Assembly (NCBI GenBank): GCA_947383095.1
Contig: CANDBZ010000003.1
Span: forward strand, 1-44,192
Source of the DNA: an uncultured Clostridia bacterium
GTDB lineage: Bacteria > Bacillota > Clostridia > Christensenellales > CAG-917
Reading direction: 5' to 3'
Length of the DNA: 44,192 nucleotides
How positions within the stretch are numbered: position 1 is the stretch's first letter; each line of letters starts with the position of its first letter. The notes beneath the pieces were generated by a model. The model was not told where the DNA came from. It searched no databases and worked only from the letters and a program-made list of their open reading frames with translations. A program made the position numbers and the translations under genes. Of the stretch, positions 29,935 through 37,941 are shown one piece after another.

Positions 29935-31127
29935 GCAGTGTCAAAGCTATAGATATTTTGTTGCCGAAGCGCGCCGACTATGAAAAATGGGCGGTCGTCG
30001 CATGCGATCAATTCACGTCGCAGCCCGATTATTGGAAGGCTCTCGACGCTTTTGTGGGCGACGCGCCAAGCGCTTTGAGGCTTGTGTATCCCGAGGTATA
30101 CCTCGACGGCGAGGACGACGAAAAGCGCATTTCGGATATTCACCGCGCAATGAAGAGCTATCTCGACGGCGGCGTTTTTACGGAGTATAAAAACACGTTC
30201 GTGCTTGTGGAAAGGCGTACGCCGTACGGCAATGTCAGGCGAGGGCTGGTTGCTGCGATCGATCTTGAGGACTATTGCTTCACGCATCCGTCCGACTTCG
30301 CTATACGTTCGACGGAGGGCGTAGTGCCGAGCAGGATCCCGCCGCGTCTCAAAATACGCGACGGCGCGCCGCTTGAGTTGCCGCACGTCATTTTACTTAT
30401 AGACGACGATAAGAAGAGCGTTATCGAGAAGCTTTGCGAGAACGCCCGCGACGCGCTTTATGACTTCGATCTCAATATGGGCGGAGGACATCTTCGCGGA
30501 TACCGCGTAGACGCAAGCGAGGCGCTTCCTCTCTTTGAAGCGTACGAAGCGCGCAAGCTCGCCGAAGGCAACTTCCCGTATGCGGTAGGAGACGGCAATC
30601 ATTCGCTCGCGTCGGCGCAGGCATATTGGCAGAAGGTGAAGGCGGAGTTGTCCGTTGAGGAGATAGAAAGTCATCCCGCGCGTTTCGCGCTCTGCGAGAT
30701 AGAAAATCTTTATGACGACGGTATTGCGTTCGAGCCGATACACAGATTTGTGTTCGGCGCGGCGCAGGATTTGATTGACGAACTTTTGTCGGGGCTTGAC
30801 GGCAAAGAAAGGCTGACGGCGTACTGCGACGGCGCGCGTACGGATATAAATATACCTGTCGTCAGCGCGGAGGCGATAGCCGCGGTGCAGGGTATAGTAG
30901 AGGAATATTTGGAAAGTCATCCCGATTGCAAAGCCGATTATATACACGGAGAGGACAATCTCAAAGCGGTTGCCGCCGCCAATAAGGGCGTGGCGATAGT
31001 CATGCCGAAGATAAAGAAAGAGGATCTGTTCCGATACGTATCTCAAAAGGGCGCGCTGTGCAAAAAAGCGTTTTCTATGGGCGAAGCCCAGGAGAAGCGC
31101 TATTATGTCGAGGCAAAGCGTATTTGA
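29931..31127 (+). CDS. DUF1015 family protein
   Basis: 398 residues, start overlapping the cdaA stop as ATGA, with GGAG 6 bases upstream. It matches DUF1015 through YEKWAVVACDQFTSQPDYWKAL near 18-39, FVLVERRTPYGNVRRGLVAAIDLEDY, a GVVPSRIPPRLKIRDGAPLELPHVILLIDD segment, and YAVGDGNHSLASAQAYW, in which GDGNHS is the strongest family mark. The function is not established; some members are linked to serine or phosphonate metabolism by context only. No membrane segments are seen. Translational coupling to cdaA suggests shared expression with c-di-AMP synthesis. Confidence 0.88.
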   Translation: MSSVKAIDILLPKRADYEKWAVVACDQFTSQPDYWKALDAFVGDAPSALRLVYPEVYLDGEDDEKRISDIHRAMKSYLDGGVFTEYKNTFVLVERRTPYGNVRRGLVAAIDLEDYCFTHPSDFAIRSTEGVVPSRIPPRLKIRDGAPLELPHVILLIDDDKKSVIEKLCENARDALYDFDLNMGGGHLRGYRVDASEALPLFEAYEARKLAEGNFPYAVGDGNHSLASAQAYWQKVKAELSVEEIESHPARFALCEIENLYDDGIAFEPIHRFVFGAAQDLIDELLSGLDGKERLTAYCDGARTDINIPVVSAEAIAAVQGIVEEYLESHPDCKADYIHGEDNLKAVAAANKGVAIVMPKIKKEDLFRYVSQKGALCKKAFSMGEAQEKRYYVEAKRI

Positions 31128-31192
31128 GCGCTGCGGTGTGTCGCAAAGCCGCCGTTTTATAATACAATAAAGAGACGACGATCGGGGTGTAG

Positions 31193-32506
31193 ATGATGAA
31201 GGTATGTAAATTCGGCGGAACTTCTATGGCAAACGGAGAGACGATAAAAAAAGTCGTCGATATCGTTGTTGCCGACGGCGCGCGCAAATATATAGTTGTT
31301 TCCGCGCCAGGCAAAAGAGACGAGCGAGACTTTAAGGTGACCGACGCTCTTTATGACTGTTACGACGAAATTGTAAAAACAGGCAGTTGTGATGTCACTT
31401 TTGAACAGATAAAACGTCGTTTTGAAGAAATTTACAACGAACTCCAGATAGATTTCGATTTAAATGCCGCTCTGCGGGATATAAGGCGCGAGATGGAAAG
31501 CACCCGTTCGCGCGATTACGCCGCGTCTCGCGGCGAATACTTGAGCGCGATGATGCTCGCCGCAAAGCTGAACGCCGAATTCGTCGACGCGCAGGACGTT
31601 ATAGTGTTTGATAAAAACGGCGATCTGCTGCTTGACGAATCGCTTGAGAATTTCAGAAGAGAGCTCTGCGGCTTGGAAAGAGCGGTGATCCCCGGCTTTT
31701 ACGGCACGGATGCGGACGGAAATATCAAGACCTTTTCGCGCGGAGGCTCCGACATCACGGGCGCTATCGTAGCGACTGCGATGAATGCGGAGGTCTATGA
31801 AAATTGGACTGACGTCGACGGTTTTCTTGCCGCCGACCCGCGTATAGTGGACAGTCCGCGCACCATTGATTGTTTGAGCTACAGGGAAATGCGCGAGCTT
31901 TCCTATATGGGCGCGGAGGTGCTTCATCCGGAGTCGATATTTCCCGTACGGAGCGCGGGCATACCCATAAACATCAAAAACACCTTCAATCCAGACTGCC
32001 CCGGGACGCTTATAGTCGCGCACAGCAAGCGTACGGAGGGGAAAAACGTCGTCACGGGCATTGCGGGCAAAAAGGGCTTTACCATCATCAATATCGAAAA
32101 ACAAATGATGAACACCAAGATAGGCTTCGGCAGGCGTGTGCTCGCCGTCTTGGAGGACAACGGCATTTCCGTCGAGCACATACCGTCCGGCATAGACACC
32201 ATGTCAGTCGTCATAAGAGACGAGTTTTTGGGCGGCAAAATGCAGAGGGTTTTGGGGTGCTTGCAGGATTGCGTCAACGGCGACAATATAGAGATACACA
32301 GCGGGCTTTCGCTTATCGCGACGGTCGGGCACAATATGGCCTCGAGGCAGGGCACCGCCGCCACGCTGTTTAACGCGCTTGCGGACAGTCACGTCAATAT
32401 ACGCATGATAGACCAAGGCTCGTCCGAGCTAAATATCATCGTCGGCGTAGATACTCCCGATTACGAAAAAGCCATAAACGCGATATATCACGCGTTTTGC
32501 GGCTGA
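31193..32506 (+). CDS. lysC: Aspartokinase with C-terminal ACT domains
   Basis: 437 residues. Kinase motif KVCKFGGTSMANGETI at the N-terminus, SRGEYLSAMMLAAKLN (aspartate-site Arg/Glu) near 105, then SRGGSDITGAIVATAMNAEVYENWTDVDG. Two ACT domains lie in the C-terminal part (from about 285: GFTIINIEKQMMNTKIGF and LSLIATVGHNMASRQGTAATLFNAL), giving lysine or threonine feedback. It phosphorylates aspartate, the first step to lysine, threonine, methionine and diaminopimelate. Two adjacent ATGs (31193, 31196) follow a GGGGTG. A TATAAT lies about 30 bases upstream without a convincing -35 box. Confidence 0.96.
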   Translation: MMKVCKFGGTSMANGETIKKVVDIVVADGARKYIVVSAPGKRDERDFKVTDALYDCYDEIVKTGSCDVTFEQIKRRFEEIYNELQIDFDLNAALRDIRREMESTRSRDYAASRGEYLSAMMLAAKLNAEFVDAQDVIVFDKNGDLLLDESLENFRRELCGLERAVIPGFYGTDADGNIKTFSRGGSDITGAIVATAMNAEVYENWTDVDGFLAADPRIVDSPRTIDCLSYREMRELSYMGAEVLHPESIFPVRSAGIPINIKNTFNPDCPGTLIVAHSKRTEGKNVVTGIAGKKGFTIINIEKQMMNTKIGFGRRVLAVLEDNGISVEHIPSGIDTMSVVIRDEFLGGKMQRVLGCLQDCVNGDNIEIHSGLSLIATVGHNMASRQGTAATLFNALADSHVNIRMIDQGSSELNIIVGVDTPDYEKAINAIYHAFCG

Positions 32507-32643
32507 CGCTTGGGATCTTGCGACGGATGTTTGTTAATTTTTGCCAAAATTTCCGATTTTGCTTTTAATTATCGCAATAGTTTGATAATATTATAAACAG
32601 TCAATAATAGTGCCGTGCGTGCGCGCGATACAGGAGTACTCAT

Positions 32644-33678
32644 ATGGACGAAAGTAAATTTTCATTGATAAAGAAATCTGCTGCGCTTTTTAAAGAGAAA
32701 AAATATATAGAAAGCGGCTATGTCGCCGTGCGCGAAAACGACGGCATTCTTATTACCGCGTCCGGCGCGGATCTGGGCAATCTGGCGGAGCAGGACGTCG
32801 TCTTTGTAAACGACAAAAACATCGATACGCTCGATGGCAATTTCCGTGCGGCGGCGGTCATTCTGTTTTGCGCTATAAGACAGGATAAGACCGCGACGGC
32901 CGGCGCGATCGTGGACAGCGACAATATTTTAAAATTTTCATCCAAACGCAAGACGATGCTTCCCATATTGGACGAGCTTGCGCATTTGTGCGGGATAAGC
33001 GTCAAGTGCGCCGCGAGAAACGTCGCGGCGGAAATAGTGACGTCCCTGTCGGGTCAGCGCAACGCTTGCTTTATGCCCGACGCAGGCGCGGTCGTAAAGG
33101 GGCGTAGCCTCGAAGAAGCTTTTGAGGCGACCGCAGTCCTTGATAAAGCCGCCAATGCGGAGCTTCTTGCCGAGAGCAAAAGCGGGACGGAGCATTTGAG
33201 CATGGCGAGCGCGTTTATCGAGCACGCGATGTTCAGGCTCAAGACAAACAAAAATTTCAAGACGGGCAAAACGGCCGCGCAAGAACAGACTTCTTCCGAC
33301 GCGGAACAAACGGAGGAGCAGCCCTCTCAACCGCAAGGCGAACAAATGAAATACGACGATTTCGCGGTATTTGAAGAAGGTCGCGAGGGCGTTGCGATAT
33401 TCGTCCGTCCATACTATGCGAGCGCTGCTGCGGCAATGGGCAAGCCTTTGCCAGTACCCGACGAATACAAGGATAAGCTCGGCAACGAAATTCCGTGCGC
33501 GCCGACCGCATGCCCTTCGTCTAAAAAAGCCGTAAAAAACGTGCAGGCGGTTTTAGGCGACGCTCCCGCATGCTTTATTTCGCAAAGGGGATTGGTGGCG
33601 ACTGGCAAGGACGCGGAGGAAGCTATGGCGGTTTGCAATGAAGTTGAAGAGGCGTGCAGAGCTTATTTTGAAAAATAA
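32644..33678 (+). CDS. Tandem class II aldolase/adducin-like protein without metal ligands
   Basis: 344 residues, AGGAG upstream. Part 1 (about 1-178) follows the class II aldolase pattern: SGYVAVRENDGILITASGADLGNL (normally GNISVR...ITPSG) and ACFMPDAGAVVKGRSLEEAF (normally the NHG...GKSLEEA element). A Gln/Glu-rich linker runs from about 209 to 234. Part 2 (235-344) matches the second half of the fold: IFVRPYYASAAAAMGKPLP (normally VVHTHSPYA...GKPLP) and ACFISQRGLVATGKDAEEA. The zinc-binding His residues of the HTH and NHG motifs are missing in both copies, so aldolase or epimerase activity is unlikely. Its role is unknown. The 137 bases before it are A/T-rich without a clear promoter. Confidence 0.65.
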   Translation: MDESKFSLIKKSAALFKEKKYIESGYVAVRENDGILITASGADLGNLAEQDVVFVNDKNIDTLDGNFRAAAVILFCAIRQDKTATAGAIVDSDNILKFSSKRKTMLPILDELAHLCGISVKCAARNVAAEIVTSLSGQRNACFMPDAGAVVKGRSLEEAFEATAVLDKAANAELLAESKSGTEHLSMASAFIEHAMFRLKTNKNFKTGKTAAQEQTSSDAEQTEEQPSQPQGEQMKYDDFAVFEEGREGVAIFVRPYYASAAAAMGKPLPVPDEYKDKLGNEIPCAPTACPSSKKAVKNVQAVLGDAPACFISQRGLVATGKDAEEAMAVCNEVEEACRAYFEK

Positions 33679-33700
33679 GAGAGCTGTGACGATCTATGGT

Positions 33701-33728
33701 GCGGCGGTCTCGCCGCGCTTTAATATTT
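33701..33728 (+). terminator. Probable terminator after the aldolase-like gene
   Basis: GCGGCG/CGCCGC stem with GTCT loop (33701-33716), followed by GCTTTAATATTT. The T-run is broken, so efficiency is uncertain. From here to about 33865 is A/T-rich sequence with no gene or further element that I can support. Confidence 0.6.
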
Positions 33729-33869
33729 ATAAGAGATAATATATAAAAATATACAATATTATAAACGGAATTTTTTCGGCATAATTTTCAGTCTTTTTGC
33801 GGTTGAATATACCTTTCGTGTTTTTGTGTCAAAATTGCGAATTATTTTACTTTTACTTATACATTTCGT

Positions 33870-33898
33870 TTGACACGGGATTTTTATTTGGATATAAT
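33870..33898 (+). promoter_or_regulatory. Consensus promoter of the xpt-nucleoside transporter operon
   Basis: TTGACA at 33870-33875, 17-base spacer, TATAAT at 33893-33898: exact consensus. Transcription should start near 33905, 81 bases before the xpt ATG. Confidence 0.9.
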
Positions 33899-33904
33899 TC
33901 ACCT

Positions 33905-33985
33905 ATCATTTGCGAGCAACCAATCAGCTAATGCACGATTGCGGCAAACGCCGCGCAGCCGTTTTTAGGCGGAGAGGGGTGCACA
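33905..33985 (+). other. Structured 5' leader of xpt, class unassigned
   Basis: The ~80-base leader can form CAATC/GATTG (33921-33925 with 33937-33941), GCGGC-AAAC-GCCGC (33941-33954) and a short GCC/GGC pairing around GTTTTTA (33958-33970), just before the ribosome site GGAGAGGGG. The purine riboswitch core (TATA...TATGG...TCTACC) is not there, nor are tandem PurR boxes. It could be a novel purine-responsive leader or simple mRNA structure. Confidence 0.35.
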
Positions 33986-34564
33986 ATGCAACTTCTGGAG
34001 GAGCGCATTTTGAGAGACGGCAGGGTTTATCCCGGCAACGTTCTCAAGGTCGGCGGATTTCTTAATCATCTTATCGACGAGCGACTGCTTGACGAGATAG
34101 GAAAGGAGATTGCCGCGCGCTTTTGCGAGCAGAATGTGACAAAAATCATGACTATCGAAGCATCGGGTATAGCTATAGCCTGCGCAGCAGCGCACTATAT
34201 GCACGCTCCGGTGCTTTTTGCTAAAAAAAGCAAGACGTCGAACGTGTCAAGCGACTGCTTCAGCGCGCAGGTCGTGTCGTACACGCACAACAACACGGCG
34301 ACCGTTATTGTCGACAAAGAGTATTTGCTTGCAGGAGACCGCGTGCTCATCGTGGACGATTTTCTTGCAAACGGGGCGGCGGTGCGCGGTTTGATGAGCC
34401 TTGTCAATCAGGCCGGCGCGACTCTCGTGGGTTGCGCGATAGCGATCGAAAAGGGCTTTCAAAATGGCGGAGCGGAGCTGCGCGCGGAGGGAGTGCGCGT
34501 AGAGAGCCTTGCAATCGTAGAGAGCATGACGGACGATACGCTCACATTAAGAAAACAAAAATAA
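33986..34564 (+). CDS. xpt: Xanthine phosphoribosyltransferase
   Basis: 192 residues, strong GGAGAGGGG ribosome site. The family N-terminus MQLLEERILRDGRVYPGNVLKV is followed by ASGIAIACAAAHYM, KKSKTSNV and the PRPP-binding motif VLIVDDFLANGAAVRG. It converts xanthine and PRPP to XMP for purine salvage in the cytoplasm. It heads an operon with a BMP-type nucleoside transporter, so the unit imports purine nucleosides or bases and salvages them. The promoter is a perfect consensus. Confidence 0.96.
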   Translation: MQLLEERILRDGRVYPGNVLKVGGFLNHLIDERLLDEIGKEIAARFCEQNVTKIMTIEASGIAIACAAAHYMHAPVLFAKKSKTSNVSSDCFSAQVVSYTHNNTATVIVDKEYLLAGDRVLIVDDFLANGAAVRGLMSLVNQAGATLVGCAIAIEKGFQNGGAELRAEGVRVESLAIVESMTDDTLTLRKQK

Positions 34565-34594
34565 AGCCAACAGGCTAAAATAAGGAGAAACAAC

Positions 34595-35920
34595 ATGAAA
34601 AAGAAAGTTTTGGCACTCGTGCTTGCTATCGTTGTCGTCGCAGCTCTCTGCATCGGCTTGGTCGCTTGCAACGACGGCGCCATCAAGTTCAACGAGACCT
34701 TTATGCCGGAATGGGATGAAGAGTATGCAACTCTTGAGGTTCCTGCAGACTTCAAATTCGGTTTGATTTGCTTGCACGGCGAGAGCTCCAACTATGACAA
34801 GAACTTCATCGAATCCGCAAGAAAGGCGTTCAGAGAGCTCGGTCTACCCGAAAGCAATCTTATCATCAAGACTGATATCAAGGAGAACGAGGAGTGCACG
34901 ACTGCGGCGAGAGAGCTTGTCCAACAGGGCTGCGACATTATTTTTGCGGATTCTTTCGGACATGAACCCTATATGTCAAAGGTCGCTGCCGAAGCAGGCA
35001 ACGAAAACATCAAGTTCTGCCATGCAACCGGCACGACGGCTCACAATCCCGACGCTCCCGCCAACCTCTACAACGCGTTTGCTTCCATCTATGAGGGTCG
35101 CTATCTCGCAGGTATCGTTGCGGGCATGAAGCTCAATCAAATGATTGCCGCAGGCAAGTTCAAAGCAGAAGACGCGAAGATTGGTTATGTCGGCGCGTTC
35201 CCCTATGCAGAAGTCAAATCCGGTTATACCTCTTTCTTCCTCGGCGCAAGGTCTGTTTGCCCCACTGTGACGATGGAAGTTCAATTCACTTCCTCTTGGT
35301 TTGACAAGCTTTCAGAAAAGTCGACCGCACAAGCGCTTATAACTCGCGGCTGCAAGCTGATAAGCCAGCATGCCGACTCCGACGGCGCTCCCAATGCTTG
35401 CGAAGAAGCGGGCGTTCCCAACGTCTCCTACAACGGCAGCATGATACAGTCCTGCTCCAAGACCTTCCTTGTCTCATCCAGAATCGATTGGGCTCCTTAC
35501 TTCAAGTATGTGATTGCGCAAACCGTCAACAACAAAGAGATTGAAAAGGATTGGGTCGGCACGATTGAAACGGGTTCTGTCGCGCTCACCAACCTCAATG
35601 CGGACACCGTTGCACCCGGCACTCTCCAGGCTGTTCTCAAGGCAAGAGCGGAACTCGTCAAGGGCACCCGTTACGTCTTCGACTGCAGCACGTTTACCGT
35701 GACCGGCAAGAACTTCGATGAAGCCAAGATGAAGGTCGACGCACAGGGTCATCTCACCTCTTATAAAGCGGACGTCAACACCGATGCGGCGTTTACTCCC
35801 GACACCGAGGCTATCGAGAAGGTCGGCGACAAGTACATCTTCATGGAATCCGACGCAGAAGGCCGTCGTTCCGCACCGTACTTCGACATCACGATTGACG
35901 GTATAACCTTGCTCAACTAA
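34595..35920 (+). CDS. BMP-family nucleoside-binding lipoprotein
   Basis: 441 residues. AAGGAG precedes the ATG. Signal peptide with lipobox GLVAC (lipidated Cys25). The BMP/PnrA-like domain follows: FGLICLHGESSNYDKNFIESARKAF, GCDIIFADSFGHEPYM, FASIYEGRYLAGIVAGMK, IGYVGAFPYAEVKSGYTSFFLGA and LISQHADSDGAPNACEEAG. The family binds purine nucleosides for BmpA/PnrA/NupN-type uptake. It is longer than usual (~350) through a C-terminal extension from about residue 345. Codons are visibly more biased (CTC, TCC, GAA) than in neighbours, as expected for an abundant binding protein. A terminator follows before the ATPase gene. Confidence 0.94.
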   Translation: MKKKVLALVLAIVVVAALCIGLVACNDGAIKFNETFMPEWDEEYATLEVPADFKFGLICLHGESSNYDKNFIESARKAFRELGLPESNLIIKTDIKENEECTTAARELVQQGCDIIFADSFGHEPYMSKVAAEAGNENIKFCHATGTTAHNPDAPANLYNAFASIYEGRYLAGIVAGMKLNQMIAAGKFKAEDAKIGYVGAFPYAEVKSGYTSFFLGARSVCPTVTMEVQFTSSWFDKLSEKSTAQALITRGCKLISQHADSDGAPNACEEAGVPNVSYNGSMIQSCSKTFLVSSRIDWAPYFKYVIAQTVNNKEIEKDWVGTIETGSVALTNLNADTVAPGTLQAVLKARAELVKGTRYVFDCSTFTVTGKNFDEAKMKVDAQGHLTSYKADVNTDAAFTPDTEAIEKVGDKYIFMESDAEGRRSAPYFDITIDGITLLN

Positions 35921-35937
35921 TCAACTTTATAAGGACT

Positions 35938-35972
35938 TTGGACGGAGCGTTTTGCTCCGTCCAAGAGTTTTT
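35938..35972 (+). terminator. Intercistronic terminator between binding protein and ATPase
   Basis: Perfect 11-bp stem TTGGACGGAGC/GCTCCGTCCAA with a GTTTT loop, then GAGTTTTT. No promoter is seen before the ATPase, so partial readthrough would set a high ratio of binding protein to transporter, a common arrangement. Confidence 0.85.
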
Positions 35973-36033
35973 ATAGCCGTGCTTCGCATGCTTGACGTAT
36001 GCGCCGCATCGCAAACGCACACAGGAGGCAACC

Positions 36034-37941
36034 GTGGATAAAACAGTTGCTATAGAACTTAAGGGTATCACCAAGACCTTTGGCGAGGTGATTGCCAACA
36101 ACAACGTGGACTTGACCGCATATCGCGGCGAAGTCCTTTCGATTTTGGGCGAAAACGGCAGCGGAAAGACCACGCTGATGAACATGATTGCCGGCATATA
36201 TTTCCCCGACGAGGGCGAGATACGCATTGACGGCGAGATTGTATCCATTCGTTCGCCCAAGGACGCGTTTGACCACCGTATAGGAATGATACATCAGCAC
36301 TTCAAGCTGGTGGACGTGTTCAGCGCGGCGGACAATATCCTGCTCGGCGAAAAGTATAAAGGCTTTGACGTCAAGGAAGAAAAGCAGAGGCTTCTCGATG
36401 CTTTTGCAGAGGAGAATGCGGCGTTTGAAGCCTACAAACCCGAGGAACATACGGGGATATTGTCATATATGTTTGCGCCGAAGTTCCATGACGAAAAGGA
36501 AATAAAACGCAAGCTGTCGGCAGTGCCGCTCAAAAAATTCACAAACCGTATGAAATTCGGCTGGCTGTCGAGAGGGCGCGCAAAGTCGCTCCAGCAAATC
36601 GCAAAAAAATACGGCTTTGCGATAGATTTAAAAAAGAGAATACACGACATGTCCGTATCAGAAAAACAGACTGTCGAAATTATAAAGGTGCTTTATCGCA
36701 ACGCGGACATCCTCATATTGGATGAGCCCACCGCAGTTTTGACGCCGCAGGAAATAGATAAGCTCTTCGGCGTGCTTCGCAAAATGAGAGAGGACGGCAA
36801 GTGCGTCATTATCATCACGCACAAGCTCAACGAGGTCATGGAGATTTCCGACAGGGTCGCCGTCATGCGCAAGGGCGAGCATATCGCTACCGTCAACACC
36901 GCCGACACCAACGAACAGCAGCTTACCGAGATGATGGTGGGCAAGAAGATTGAGCTCAACATCAACCGCACGGAGCCGCAGGAGCCGACGGACAGGCTTG
37001 TGGTCGAGCACGTATCCGCGATAAGTCGCGAGGGCGTCAAGATACTCGACGACGTGTGCTTCGAGGCGCGCTCGGGCGAGATACTGGGTATCGCGGGTAT
37101 TGCGGGAAGCGGGCAGCGCGAATTGCTTGAGTCAATCGCGGGCTTGCAGAAGCTCAACGGCGGCGATATCTGGTACTTCGACCCGTCAAACGACAATGAA
37201 AAGGTGGATTTGCGCTCCAAGACGCCTCTTCAGATACGCAATCTCGGCGTGCGCCTGTCTTTCGTGCCCGAGGACAGACTCGGCATGGGGCTTGTAGGCA
37301 ACATGGACCTCATCGACAACATGATGCTGCGCTCCTACAGGCATACGATAACTTTAAAGCCGGAAGACGGCGAGGTGAAAGAGGCTGAAGACTGCGAAGA
37401 TAAGCTTGATACAAAAATAAAGCTCAAGAGAGGACTTACAAAGCTCGGGCGCGGCATTGCGAGCGGCGCGGTTAAAATTTGGTCGTCCGTGTTTCTTGAC
37501 AGAAAGAGCCCCAAGACGCTTGCCGAGACAATCGTGCAGGATCTGGAGGTCGTCACTCCCAGCACGCACACTCCGGTGCGCAGGTTGTCGGGCGGCAACG
37601 TGCAAAAGGTGCTTGTGGGCAGAGAGATTGCCGCCGCGCCTACCGTGCTCATGGCGGCTTATCCCGTGAGAGGACTCGACATCAATTCCTCATACACTAT
37701 TTACAATTTGCTCAACGCTCAAAAGGAAAAGGGCGTTGCAGTCATATACGTCGGCGAGGATTTGGACGTTTTGATTGAACTGTGCGACAGGATAATGGTC
37801 ATTTGCGGCGGTAAGGTCACGGGTATAGTGGACGGACGCACCGCGCAAAAGGAGCAGCTCGGCTTGATGATGCTGGGCAGGGTTTGCGAAACCGAGCCGC
37901 AGGAAACCTTGAAGGAGGGCGTCGGCGATGACAAAGACTAA
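36034..37941 (+). CDS. Nucleoside ABC transporter ATPase with two fused NBDs and insertions in both
   Basis: 635 residues from GTG 36034 (AGGAGG 5 bases upstream); about 510 is usual for NupO/YufO relatives. NBD1: Walker A GENGSGKT (39-46), IHQHFKLVDVF (86-96), signature MSVSEKQ (206-212), Walker B ILILDEP (226-232), H263. NBD2: the degenerate Walker A GIAGSGQRE (355-363) typical of this family, signature LSGGNVQK (518-525), AAYPVRGLD (541-549). Extra blocks are present before each signature: roughly 60 residues in NBD1 (within 106-200) and about 50 in NBD2 (within 436-498, Lys-rich). It energises purine nucleoside import with the two permeases downstream; the first overlaps this gene by 14 bases. 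Confidence 0.93.
   Translation: MDKTVAIELKGITKTFGEVIANNNVDLTAYRGEVLSILGENGSGKTTLMNMIAGIYFPDEGEIRIDGEIVSIRSPKDAFDHRIGMIHQHFKLVDVFSAADNILLGEKYKGFDVKEEKQRLLDAFAEENAAFEAYKPEEHTGILSYMFAPKFHDEKEIKRKLSAVPLKKFTNRMKFGWLSRGRAKSLQQIAKKYGFAIDLKKRIHDMSVSEKQTVEIIKVLYRNADILILDEPTAVLTPQEIDKLFGVLRKMREDGKCVIIITHKLNEVMEISDRVAVMRKGEHIATVNTADTNEQQLTEMMVGKKIELNINRTEPQEPTDRLVVEHVSAISREGVKILDDVCFEARSGEILGIAGIAGSGQRELLESIAGLQKLNGGDIWYFDPSNDNEKVDLRSKTPLQIRNLGVRLSFVPEDRLGMGLVGNMDLIDNMMLRSYRHTITLKPEDGEVKEAEDCEDKLDTKIKLKRGLTKLGRGIASGAVKIWSSVFLDRKSPKTLAETIVQDLEVVTPSTHTPVRRLSGGNVQKVLVGREIAAAPTVLMAAYPVRGLDINSSYTIYNLLNAQKEKGVAVIYVGEDLDVLIELCDRIMVICGGKVTGIVDGRTAQKEQLGLMMLGRVCETEPQETLKEGVGDDKD

Noticed and set aside
31128..31192. 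Weak GCGG/CCGC hairpin before lysC as a terminator, and TATAAT as its promoter
   Set aside because: The stem is short with a long loop, and no -35 box lies at the right distance; neither can be supported.
33905..33985. Purine riboswitch upstream of xpt
   Set aside because: The conserved core (TATA, TATGG, TCTACC elements) is not found; only unassigned hairpins are visible.
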